Below are positions 47,290 through 58,089 of a stretch of 64,000 nucleotides of DNA, piece after piece. A model generated the notes under the pieces. The model ran no database searches, was not told the origin of the DNA, and saw nothing but the letters and a program-made list of their open reading frames with translations. A program made the position numbers and the translations under genes. The first letter of the stretch is position 1, and each line of letters begins with the position of its first letter. Source of the stretch: Fagopyrum homotropicum (lineage: Eukaryota; Streptophyta; Magnoliopsida; Caryophyllales; Polygonaceae); assembly GCA_033239125.1 (NCBI GenBank), contig BSWB01000005.1, positions 53,300,600-53,364,599 on the forward strand. Direction: 5' to 3'.

Positions 47290-47517
47290 AAAAATTGCAC
47301 AAGGGCTTAACAATCTTTTGCACGTTTCAAAGTCAAGGCATTGAAATCCGCTTCAAAGCCTTGAGAAATAGTTTTGTCACTAAGCGCACATATCGATTTC
47401 AAGGCCTTGAGATTAGTTTCAAAGCCTTGATATATGATATTGCAAAAATTTGTCATACTCTATTCAACCCCCTTTTAGAGTATTTATATCCTTATTATTC
47501 ACCTATTCGGTTCTTCA
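47290..47517 (+). repeat. SIRE-family LTR 3'-end fragment, plus orientation
   Basis: The reverse complement matches the LTR start at 63550-63700: both share the hairpin ATACTCTA..TAGAGTAT (here 47455-47462/47476-47483) and the palindrome TCAAGGCCTTGA (here 47399-47410). The fragment ends GTTCTTCA at 47517, followed by a poor primer-site match TTGGTTTGATG. It is a second, diverged copy of the SIRE LTR in the opposite orientation. Confidence 0.7.
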
Positions 47518-47534
47518 TTGGTTTGATGTTCCTT

Positions 47535-48130
47535 TACACAAAAATTAAAAGGTGATAATCAAATTGATGCATTATTGTCATAACAAAATTTGTGGATGGA
47601 GATGATATTATGATAAATTTTAGGAACATGTAAGACATCAAAAAGAAGAAATGATTTAGAAGGAGAAGAGAGGGAAGTAATGCCGGTATGAGAGATTTGT
47701 AAAACTGATCCATCACTAATTAGTATCACTTCACAACCATCATATGGATAGTGTGTTGTGAGATTTTGGAGGTGGGAGTGACATGGTTTGTACCACCGGT
47801 GGCAAGGAGCATATTTGACGCATGGTTATCGGGTGTAAGAGAATGGAAGCGGAGTTGACTTGACGAGAATGAGTTGTATTGGATTGGGTATGTGGTTGTC
47901 GGGATGGTAAGCAAATACTAGGGTGAAGACGTTCAAAGGCGGAGCAACGAGAGAGGGAGTGATCAACAAAGTCACAGCACCCACATTTTCCAAGATATGA
48001 CTTGGAAGGTGGTCGGCTAGCGTAGGATGAATGTGGGGCGGGAAGCGATTGGAGTAGGTTGTTTTGGTAGTATGGTTGGCGACGGTATGAAAGTGGGCCT
48101 AAGCGATAGCTCTTTGACTTCTAGTCCTAA
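47535..48130 (-). pseudogene. Ale/Retrofit-like copia remnant: zinc knuckle, protease, pre-integrase
   Basis: On the minus strand a perfect CX2CX4HX4C knuckle (CGCCDFVDHSLSRC) lies at 47944-47985. About 150 bases on is a decayed protease active site (LATGGTNHVTP where the family has DSGATNH). A DVLHVPKI-like motif near 47620 marks the GAG-pre-integrase region. Frames shift repeatedly. This is the order of a Ty1/copia polyprotein. Confidence 0.65.
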
Positions 48131-48312
48131 ATTTCAAGCAAAGATGCCTCTAGGTGAGCATGCTTGGAGATTTGTGTTACAATAATAACAATATTCCTAT
48201 TGTTGCTCTCATTTAGATGACTTAGGTATGTTGTGGACCGCCCAATACCTTTAATGCCTTCACCTCGGCTTCCTATCTCAAATCTCGTGTCCTTAACTTC
48301 TTTCATCTCGAC
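48131..48312 (-). other. Possible upstream gag sequence of the copia remnant
   Basis: An open minus frame (48324-48127) of 65 codons runs toward the knuckle region. It is not recognisable by motif, and its position is the only reason to link it to gag. Confidence 0.3.
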
Positions 48313-48664
48313 AAGGGGTGTCAATGGGAGGGGAATCCCCCATATCTGATGGGATAGCCATCACACTGATAGGGATAGGGATAATTAATGTGGATGAGAG
48401 AGAGGATGGACACACACATGATTTCCCGCGTGGGGATCCAGTTAGAGGTCCCCGCCCCGATTCCATTCTCATTGAGATTAGCACGAAAATTCCCGATAAG
48501 TAGATTAAATAAGAAAACTAATACGAAAATCCCTGACAGGAATGGGGATGGGTAGAGCTTTAACCACCTAGTGGTATGGGGATGGGGATGGTGAGTATTA
48601 TTCTAAATGGAGATGGGGATGGGTATGCACTCTCGGAACCGAACTTAACCCGTTGACACCCCTA
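48313..48664. mobile_element. MITE, hAT-like, about 350 bp
   Basis: The ends are inverted copies of AGGGGTGTCAA(T/C)GGG. The interior has G-rich GGGGATGGGGATG runs (near 48540-48620) and matching C-rich stretches. Non-autonomous elements starting GGGGTGTCAA are common in plants. I cannot find a clean 8-bp target duplication. Confidence 0.6.
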
Positions 48665-49096
48665 CGTACCCTCAGCCTCAAGGACAACCAATATAGCCTT
48701 TTTGGCCTTCTTTGAGAGGTCATTAGCGGGAAAATTTTAAATTTAAAATGGTGAGGTTTTAAAATTAATTTTCGTGATATTGTTGCAAGATCCGTTTGTG
48801 AACTTATCATCAAGCTACAGCCCGACAAGATCTGATAGTGGTCTTGAACCGGTAGTGTTTCGGGTTATTGAAAATCGGGACATTACACAAGGTTGAGGGT
48901 TTTCTAAAGATTTCCGTTCAAGTGAAACGAAGTGGTACGATGCAGAGGGCGAAGAGAGGAGTCCAATAATGCAATTGGTTTTAAATTGAGATTAAAAAAC
49001 TAGAGTAGTTCTGAATTTAAGGTTCAAGGAATCAAATCGTTGTATCTACGACAAAGGATTATGTAAATATTTTACCATTTGTAAGTGGCAGTGACT
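48665..49096. other. Unassigned intergenic sequence
   Basis: A minus-strand stretch at 48666-48720 could encode Lys/Ala-rich residues up to the MITE, but I do not recognise it. The rest shows no gene or repeat. Confidence 0.3.
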
Positions 49097-49184
49097 ATCT
49101 CAATGAGGTGATACTATACTGGAACTCATCGTGGAGGGCACTCACACAATATTATTGGTCTGTTTAGACAAATGAGTTTTAACA

Positions 49185-49186
<2 letters not shown>

Positions 49187-49246
<60 letters not shown>
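49187..49246. repeat. (TA)30 microsatellite
   Basis: An uninterrupted TA run of 60 bases at the left edge of the insertion into the duplicated flank. Confidence 0.95.
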
Positions 49247-49249
<3 letters not shown>

Positions 49250-49251
49250 TA

Positions 49252-49476
49252 GATCCTAATTATTATTTTTCGTAGTTATTATTAAGTATCATATTTACTC
49301 TAAATCTCATGAGAATAGATTCGTAATTATTATTAGTTTTGTTACGAATGTGTCATATCGTTTAATGTATTATTCGTAGTTATTGTTAGTTGAGTGGATT
49401 ATTCGTAGTCATTGTTGGATTCCTAATTATTATTTTTCGTAGTTATTATTAAGTATGATATTTACTCTAAATCTCA
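49252..49476. repeat. Direct repeat pair, about 57 bp, period about 167 bp
   Basis: TCCTAATTATTATTTTTCG and the following bases to ACTCTAAATCTCA occur at 49252-49309 and 49420-49476 with few differences. Between them GTAGTTATTGTTAG-like units recur, so the block looks like a short degenerate tandem array. Confidence 0.7.
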
Positions 49477-50345
49477 ACCCTTAATACTCACCATCCAACG
49501 GTGTACGATTGTTTCATGTATACACGTTAGGGGTGTTCTTATATATATATAAATATAAATCAGAAACACTTTGTGCCACATATCGTGATCTTATAAACTT
49601 CACACCACGTGTCATTTTCTTGAGCATTTTTATTTTATAATTATAGTAATTAACAAATCAATAAAAAAATCATTAATGTAGTTACATTAATAGGTACTTC
49701 TTTCCATTTATAGTTTTACTAGTCAATATATTCATAAGATACCCTTTTCATTATTTTTTAAAAAAAATTTCACTTTTAATTATAAAATGATTAAATAATT
49801 TATTATTCTAACTTTAACATATAAATATATAGTTCTTATATTAATTAGAAATAATTACTAACTTAAAAATGTATAAATTTTTATAATATAATTATTACGT
49901 CTTTTTTTACGGATATTATTTAAAAATTTTGTAATTGAACTTTTTAAATCCTCTCTACTTTAACATTTATACTTTAATTTTGAAATTTATTTATATTTTT
50001 TCTTTTAAAATTTTTTATTTCACTTTTATCAACTTTAAAAAATAGTCTACTAACATTAACTAACATATGTAATAGTGTCTAACTTAGTCTATTTTATTTG
50101 TTTATCTAAAATTATAATTAATTTAATTTTAAATTTTTAATTACTCTTTAGTTAGTTGATAAAAACTATTATGTCACATAATTTTTTAAAAAAGTTATAA
50201 AATTCATTGGCACAGTAACTGCACTAGTTTTATTCTAATTTAACAAGTCAAGTTGTAACTTCCTTCTTCTACGATGTTATGCTCCCTTCCTATTTAAAAA
50301 CAATATTTCTTAGAACCACTACTTTTACTTTATACGAACAAAATA

Positions 50346-51012
50346 TAACTAAGAAATTGTGCTACGATAGACATCTTTGTATTCATGTGTCATTGTGTCA
50401 AGGGTTATTAACGCATGAATTATAAGTTATTATTATAATAATACATGAATTCAATTGATTGCAACTTAAACTAACAATTTTTTAGAGTAATAATTCTATT
50501 TATCATCAATTGTATGATATTTTATCGATCATAATTTAGTTGAGCTATAATTGTAAATGTAATTATTTTAAAATTAGTGTAATTTTCGTGATTTGCACAT
50601 ATATTTTTTAAAATTTTTTAACATGAAATACATTTTTATAGTTATATTTTCTAAAAATTATAATTAAAATTTTTATGGTTTATTAAAATGTAGTTATTGT
50701 AGCTTTCGGTAATTTAAAAATTATGTAAGGAAAAAATATACACAATCGAGTATATAAGGAAATGAATATATGAAAAGAAATTTGTTATCAAATTACAATA
50801 TATTTAGAAGTTAAAAATATTTAGATTTTGTCTTTTTAAATTAGTAATACTTTAGTTATCTTTATTTATATGGTAAAAATAGCTAGATTTTAGTTAATAA
50901 AAAAAATAATAATAAGTAATAAATAAAAGGTAAATTATGATATAATGACACTTGTCATTCGATTCTTAAATGAATGACAGGTGGCTTTAAGTGCTTCTGT
51001 ATATATATACTA
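50346..51012. other. AT-rich intergenic sequence
   Basis: Very A+T-rich, no ORF of note. No element boundary is visible apart from the Helitron end at 51013. Confidence 0.4.
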
Positions 51013-51398
51013 CTAGTGTATTACCCGCACTTTGTGCGGGTTGGGTTTTAATAATTATTTAATACTTAAAAATTTAGACGTATATTTTTATAAAATAAAA
51101 GTCCGGAGAATGAAATTATAAACATTATTATGAATTTAGTTCTCTTTTAAGTAATTATATCTTCAAATTTATTATATTTTTAAATTTTTTTTTGTTAAGA
51201 TATGCTTTTTGGTAAAAAAAAATATGTAAAAGTTTAAAAACTATTTTAATAAAAATATTGATTTAAATATTTTTTAAAAAAATTAGAAATCAATTTCCAA
51301 TTTATATTAACATTTAGAAATTAATTTTTAAAATAATTTTTTAGGCTTCGAGAAACCTAGCGATGACTCGTGGCAATAGAGACTTTTGTTTTAATAGA
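51013..51398 (-). mobile_element. Short non-autonomous Helitron H1 (386 bp)
   Basis: On the minus strand the element starts TCTATTAAAAC (51398) and ends CTAG (51016-51013). A GC-rich hairpin of 8-bp stem and 3-base loop (51023-51030/51034-51041) lies 7 bases before CTAG. The flanking bases are A and T, the AT target of Helitrons. There is no coding capacity. Confidence 0.75.
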
Positions 51399-51400
51399 TA

Positions 51401-52159
51401 CTACTCTAATACCCGCACCTTGTGCGGGATTGAGTTTCAATAAATTGTAAAAAAAATTATTTATTAAAAATTATCATCTAAATAAATTAGAATTGTTTTT
51501 TAAAAAAGCGCTAAATGTTAAGTAGAATATATTAATATCAATCTGATTATATCATATAACAAAAAAATTAATTATTAAATTTATAATAATCGCCAAAGTT
51601 TAAAATTAAAAAAATTATGTAATAAATTTATAATTTATTTTTTAATATTATTACCTATAACTAAAAAATTAAAGTTTTTTTTACAAAAATGCTTTTTCAA
51701 AATCGAATATTTTAAAAAAATTCAATTTAATAAAACGATTATAAAATCTTTATTAACAATAATACAAATATTTAAATTAAATATTGTTATATCTCATATT
51801 GTAACCCATAAAATTTAAATGTTAATTCGAATTTATTTTGTAAAATCTAGAATCCAAACAAAATCCATTGAAATCTCTAAATTTGGTTAAGTGATATGAT
51901 TATTTTTTAACATTATTTTTTTAAAATTATTTTTATAACCGTAAGATATTGAATATGATGAGATAAAATTTTATTTTTTTTGAATTGGCATAATGAGATG
52001 GAAAATATTTTAATTTTGACTTAAAACATTTATTGAATAATGGCATAATTGTAATTAAAATGTGGCAAAATTGTAAATATTTGACAAAAAGTCCTAGATG
52101 GTATGATTAAGGTGTTGACATATGAACTAAGAGGGTTCTATTTTAGTAGTATATATAGA
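51401..52159 (-). mobile_element. Non-autonomous Helitron H2 (759 bp)
   Basis: The minus strand starts TCTATATATACTAC (52159) and ends with the hairpin CCCGCAC..GTGCGGG (51411-51428), seven bases, then GTAG, a one-base change from CTAG, followed by T. It sits two bases from H1. The 5' flank is G rather than A because it abuts the 3' end of H3. Confidence 0.65.
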
Positions 52160-52190
52160 CTAGTATATTACCCGCACCTTGTGCGGGATT
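52160..52190 (-). mobile_element. 3' terminus of a third Helitron (H3)
   Basis: CTAG (52160-52163), seven bases, then the stem CCCGCAC/GTGCGGG (52171-52177/52181-52187). It is the same terminus as H1 and H2. The body extends to the right but I cannot place its 5' TC end. Confidence 0.6.
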
Positions 52191-53223
52191 GCGTTTTAAT
52201 ATATTGTAAATATTTATACTTTATTATAAATAATACGTGGAGAATAAATTACATTTATTATTATACTAAGAGTTAATTTGTTGGATAATAAATATCGACA
52301 TAAATATTTTTAGTTATATAATAGATATTGGTTTGACAATTACACCTAAATCTAGATTTTATATTACATAATAAAACTTATTTCAAATTATTTATGATTA
52401 AAAATTCAACATATTCTATATCTAAATGGATTTGGTTAGATAAAAAAAATTACGATAGAGATATGTTAGTAATTATCTTTGTCCAATTTAAATATCCTTC
52501 AAATAGATGCGCTTTTAGTATAAATGGATACATACTCTAAGGGTTACAAAAATTCATTCAACATTACAAATGTGAAGCTCCACAATTTGACAACGTAAGT
52601 TAAATTTTGAAAATCAAATTTATTATATGGTAAATTAGTGAAACAAATTAATCAATCGTATAAAATTCACCAACAGAAACAATTCTTCTTATCTTCATTT
52701 GATTTCAGAACCACCACCATTATCATCCTTTTTATTACGATCAAATGTCATGTCGCCGACCCTTAACATTCTTCCAAAATGTCTTAAGCCTTCGATACAA
52801 AGTAAAAAAAAATCTGATTCAAAATTAAGGATACTTATTTCTTCCTAGCATCAAAATCTAGTTTTCAAAAAGATTCAAGAAAATCTCACCAATTACGGCA
52901 CAAAAACGTGTCGGCAAAGTCGCAGCTCCAATGCTGGTCTTGTAAAAAATTCTAACAAAAGTCTAACAATCTAACAATCATCAACCCAATAGTTTGACAA
53001 TAACAACTGAAATAGATAACCAAAATTAAAATGAAAAAACAAAGATTGATCGTCTTGTACTTGAATCACATAAGCTATTTGTCAAAGGAGAACACGTCGA
53101 GCGCGGATAGCTCACCATAGATTGACGATGAACGTCACTCATGACATCTAATAGGTAAGCTTTCTTCGTATGTTTCTTCTAATTCTTCCTTGCTTCTTTC
53201 TATTTTTGTTAGCATCATCCATA
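52191..53223. other. AT-rich sequence, possible body of H3
   Basis: No supported gene. AT content drops after about 53040. I see no clear Helitron 5' end or LTR boundary here. Confidence 0.35.
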
Positions 53224-54078
53224 AAAGTCTTATACTTCTATACAAATGATTTACGCAAGACCATTTGACTCTCAATTCTAGGATCGCATCCTAGAATCCC
53301 CCATGCTCACATCACACTCAAGCTTAGAATCATCATCAATACCCTAAAAACAAGTTCCGTCCCGAAACTTGCTATGCGTCGAACTTCTCGGTCATTAAGG
53401 CCGAGGTACAAAACAAAGACTAAACGCCATACACGCGGCTTACAAAACACAATAACCGAAGAACAAAACACAAACCAACTACAACCAAAACCCCTCCTAA
53501 AATGTACGGAACCCCGGTTGCCCACTCTTCCGGATCTCTCGGCCGCATTGCTAACCTGCAAGGCAATCTACAACATTCGGTATAAAACCGTTAGCTCATT
53601 TTCAAAGCATTAGAATCAATGGGAAAGGCACAAACACAAGTAAATCATCATAAACACACATCATACTCAAAAGCACACCAATCCGGTTTATTATCTTTAT
53701 TATTATTAAGTCATATCCCATTCTATTTCAACTTCTTTTGTGACATGAGAATCTCCCGAAACTTGTCTCGGTCCCCATTTCCGGCATGGAACGGCACGGA
53801 TGCCTCCGACCGTATAACCAGCATGGCTAGTCGCCAAGAACCTTCTAGCTCTACACAAGAGCTAGATAGTGATGTCACCGCCCGTTATCATACACTTGGG
53901 CCAAATAATATGAGGGTCGGTGGTCCTATTTCTGGTTTAGTTGTTACAAATAATAAAGAATAAACACACACCACCAAACACACATATATGCTAATACAAG
54001 GAATACGAGCTAAGTAAGCCCGGAGACTTACCTCGTCACCACACTCAACTCATAACACTCTCGCTTCCTTAGGGAGGA
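53224..54078 (-). repeat. Inverted, rearranged Tekay-like LTR fragment
   Basis: Two blocks are inverted copies of the LTR to the right: 53224-53341 against 54201-54318, and 53400-54078 against 54372-55051, about 94 percent alike by eye. The block order is the same on both sides rather than mirrored. In its own orientation the fragment is therefore LTR tail followed by LTR head, as if the body between two LTRs had been deleted. Confidence 0.7.
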
Positions 54079-55231
54079 TGTAACGACCCGTATATTGGAA
54101 GCATTTTTTTTTCTTTTTTTCGATATTTATTTTTTCCGTATTTATTTCTATTTTAGTGGACCTTAGGTGAGTTTCGAGGATTCGATATTGTTTGATGGAT
54201 TGATGTTGATTCTAAGCTTGAGTGTGATGTGAGCATGGGGGATTCTAGGATGCGGTCCTAGAATTGAGAGTCAAATTGTCTTGCGTAGATCATTTGTATA
54301 GAAGTCTAAGACTTCTATTGTGAGTGGGTTGTTGTTGATATAGTTATCTTCTGGTGAGCAGGTTATGGGCTTCCTCCCTAAGGAAGTGAGAGTGTTGTGT
54401 GTTGAGTGTGGTGACGAGGTAAGTCTCCGGACTTACTTAGCTTGTATTCCTTGTATTAGCATTGATGTGTGTTTGGTGGTGTGTGTTTATTCTTTATTAT
54501 TTATAACAACTAAACCGGAAATAGGACCACCGACCCTTATATTCTTTGGCCCAAGTATATGATAACGGGTGGTGACATCACTATCTAGCTCTTGTGTAGA
54601 GCTAGGAGGTTCTTGGCGACTAGCCGTGCTGGTTAGACGGTCGGAGGCATCCGTACCGTTCCATGCCGGAAATGCGGACCGAGGCGAGTTTCGGGAGATT
54701 CTCGTGTCACAAAAGAAGTTGAATTAGAACGGGATATGACTTAATCATAATAAAGATAATAAACCGCATTGGTGTGCTTTTGAGTATGTTGTGTGTTTAT
54801 GATGATTTACTTGTGTTTGTGGCTTTCCCATTGATTCTAATGCTTCGAAAATTAGCTAACGGTTTTATACCGAATGTTGTAGATTGCCTTGCAGGCTAGG
54901 AATGCGGCCGAGAGATCCGGAAGAGTGGGCAGCCGGGGTTCCGTATATTTTAGGAGGGGTTTTGTTTGTAGTCGGGTTGTATTTTGTTCTTCGGTAATTG
55001 TGTTTTGTATGCCGCGTGTATGGCGTTTAGTCTTTTTTTTTGTATCTCGGCTGAAGTCTTTTGGTTGTTCGGTTTTGGGTTTCATTGCATTGTATCAAAA
55101 TGAATTTCATTTTGGCCTTTATTAGTGTCTTGTTGAAAGATCCGGTGAAATTGTTGTCAGGCGAAGGGTCGGGACCCATTGTGATGTCCCAACCCGTAGC
55201 ATCCCAAGTCCCACGGATTCGGGGTGTTACA
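54079..55231 (+). repeat. Tekay-like Ty3/gypsy LTR (probably solo)
   Basis: 1153 bp, begins TGTAACGACCC and ends GGGGTGTTACA, the terminal pattern of many chromovirus (Tekay/Del) LTRs. No matching internal region or 5-bp target duplication (GAGGA versus TAAGT) is visible, so the boundaries may be rearranged. Confidence 0.55.
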
Positions 55232-57906
55232 TAAGTTACTTCTCAGCCTCCTTCCCTCTTGCCCTAGTTCAGATTTCACGTAACCCTTGCATCCCTTCCC
55301 TTCCGTTCATTCTCTTCTACCGTAGCAGCAACGCGAGCGTGCCCATTGCTGTGAGCAGATCTTCGGCTCCCTTCTCCTTGAGTGTGCCCAAGGTTGCGAG
55401 CAGGTCTTCGGCTCCCTTCTCCTCGAGTGTTCCCAGGGCTGCGAGCAGGTCTTCGGCTCCCTTCTCCTCGAGTGTACCTAATGGCTGCGAGCAGGTCTTC
55501 GGCTTCCTTCTCCTCGAGTGTGCGAGTTAAAACCATCAGCAGCGGAACCCTCAGGACGGACTTCTTCCTTTCGATCCAGCAACAAGTGTAGACGCTCTTG
55601 TATTTATCGAAACATCGATCTTCTCAGGCTTGTGAACAACAACAGTTGGTGCTACGTTCTTCACCCTTCGAGTCATGGAATCGAGTAAGATCCTTATCCG
55701 TCCTTCCTTAGTCCTTCTCTTCGATCAATCCTTAACATATATATGCTGATGTGAGCACCCTTTGTGTCTTCAATCCGTCCCTAACAGCCTCGGAAGATAA
55801 CTTTAAGAGCTGAGGCGTTTTCTGAGTTTTCGGAAGTGACACACAGTCAACTTCGGGTCTAATTTTGGGTAAGCTAGACTCTTCCTTTTGGCTGGTTTTC
55901 GGATATGTCATAGACGGTATTGCATAGTAAATCATACTAAAGTTTTAGAGGAATCTATGTTACAGTTTGAGAGTTATGGTACTTCAAAGTTGACTCCTCA
56001 CACATTTTTTATAAATGTGCCGAGTGTTAGGAAAAACTGCATGTGATGTTGTTTTGTGAGATAGTTTTGAATAGGTTTATCTGTTGGACTTGAATTTTGG
56101 ATATGGTATAGTTGGGATATTATTGTAGAACATATCAAAATTTTGGAGGAATCCATCAAGTGGTTTAGGATTTATGATTTTTCAAAGATTGGGTCGTAAA
56201 CAGTTTTTCTGTTGTGCTGAAATTTCTAAGTGTTGAGAAAAAACTGCTTGTGATGCAGTTTTGTGAGATAGATTTGAATAGGTTATTGACCTCTATTAGA
56301 CTTGAATTTTGGATCTGTAATATTTTGGATTACATACTAGAAGATATCAAAATTGTATAGGATTTTTTCAAAAGGTTTAGTAGTTATGATTTTTCGAAGT
56401 TGAGGCTGTAAGTAGTTTTCTGGTTGTTGTTGAAAAGTGGTGGAAATATCTGGTGTTGTGTAGTCATGTTTCAACTTATGTTTTGATATCTTAGAAACAT
56501 AATTCACCGTTCAATTTTTAGTATGTTATAGAGTGTCATGCATAGTGTGATGTACCAGAATTTGGGGTTGATTCAACGGTTGGATTTAGATCTATGAAGA
56601 TCCAAAGTGGACTAGTTGAGCAGTTTATAAACACTCAGTTTTTGGCTAAGTCTGAATTTTTTGGTTTTGGAACCGACTTTGGAAATTTGTGTAGAATTGA
56701 TTATTAGGTTTTTTTGGAAAATTAATGCTTCTATGGATAGAGTGCATAAAATAGAAGACTTAGAAATTTCTGTTAGAATTTTTATATTTTTATTCGGGAC
56801 TCGTATCATAGGCTAAAGTTGGACCTTATTGACCTTATTAAACGTTAAGAAAAATGTGTAATCTATAAGTTCTACCTAAACTAACTCTTAAGAGTTAGAT
56901 TATGAAACTAAGTCCTAAAGAAAGGTTTGGACATATATTATAGGATGTTTTATAGGATGTTTGAGAGTTTCGGGACCAGGGGTAAAATGGTCATTTTCCC
57001 TTAGGAGGGCTTTTTAGTAAATTTCTAATAAAAGGGATTGTACATCTTATAAGTTATAGAATAATAAGAGCATGAGATGTATTTTGATCCACTTGCCCCT
57101 TGATAGGCAATCGAGTTCCAACAATTGCGGACCGAGTTGAGATTACGGGAATCGAGTTTCGATTCAGGTAAGTCGTTTGGGCTTACTTAGCTAGCTTTCA
57201 GATATGAGTGTGAATAATGATAGTGGCGGATGAATGATGTGTTTGTAGTAAGTAGTAATTACCTACCGACCTATACATTGGCCTAAGAGTAACGGACGGT
57301 GGCATTCTGCTCAGTTAGCCTGAGGGCGCTGGGGGTTTCTTTTGGGACTAGTCCACACTCGGTTTGTAGTGATGCTACCGGCGGAGGTAAGCTAGACCTA
57401 CACCCAGTTAGATAAGGAACGGAGGCAAGAACTCTTAAGATTTCTCGTGCCACAATTGTAAAATGGAATAAGGTGAATCACGAAATTATTAGATAATAAC
57501 AAGTTTGTGTGCCAGCAGGATGATTGTTTTATGTTATCTTGGTTGTGCTTGTGCTATCTTTATTTTACTGATATTTAGATTGTTAGCTAACGGTTTATCC
57601 GTGTTGTAGATTTTGTAGAGATAGATAGTTGTAGAGAGATCCTGGACGGATGGTCAGCCGGGTTCACGTACTCGTTAGAGGGGGGGGAGTCTTCCTTTTG
57701 GCATGCATGTTATATAAGAAGTATATGTCTTGTAAGGTTGTCATATGTGTACATTCATACCATAGAGTATTATGTTTTGAAATTGTTTTAATTACATTTG
57801 TGTCTTGTTGTAAGATCCTAGTAAAGTTGTTGTTAAACCAAGGTCGGGCCCCATTGTGAGGTCCTAACTAGTAGCTCCCCGAGTTTTAAGAATTTGGGGC
57901 GTTACA
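55232..57906 (+). repeat. Second, diverged Tekay-like LTR region
   Basis: 57100-57906 follows the same order of short motifs as 54400-55231 (GGTAAGTC, TTAGCTAACGG, GTCAGCCGG, terminal GGGGCGTTACA) but is well diverged. It ends sharply at 57906 against SIRE sequence. 55965-56600 holds three to four degenerate tandem units of about 200 bp (starts near 55967, 56163, 56375, 56570). The left boundary is uncertain. Confidence 0.45.
55348..55526. repeat. 45-bp minisatellite, four copies
   Basis: Units start at 55348, 55393, 55438 and 55484, around GAGCAGGTCTTCGGCTCCC and TTCTCCTCGAGTGT. The 45-bp period keeps frame, so a minus frame (55536-55276) reads a 15-residue repeat with GEGSRRPA, but nothing supports it as a gene. 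Confidence 0.85.
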
Positions 57907-58089
57907 AGAGCATTCATTAAATACATTTCATTGACTTTAGCATTTATGGTGATTAACAGTTCAAAATTTGCATTCATTCTTCTCTTAGTATCAAACTAGA
58001 ATTCAGACAGTTTACGATTCAGACATATCATTTCTCTTTCACAACCTTCTAACCTGATTTCTGGAGTAGGAGTAGCTCCTTTTTAAAGT

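Larger units (their letters stand above)
49097..50345. repeat. Relic copy of the peroxidase upstream flank, split by a 1.04-kb insertion
   Basis: 49097-49183 matches 7183-7268 and 50228-50345 matches 7269-7378, in the same order and orientation. The intervening 49184-50227 is absent from the peroxidase locus, so it was inserted here or lost there. The insert is AT-rich, starts in the (TA)n tract and has no gene. Confidence 0.65.

Noticed and set aside
49548..51008. Loose terminal inverted similarity (CAGAA-CACTT..CACGTGTCAT) suggesting a 1.45-kb DNA transposon
   Set aside because: The interval would include 50228-50345, which matches the peroxidase upstream flank and is native sequence. The similarity is short and gapped, with no target duplication.
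55276..55536. 86-codon frame with a 15-residue repeat
   Set aside because: It follows from a 45-bp minisatellite in LTR-like DNA, with no start context, homology or partner exons.
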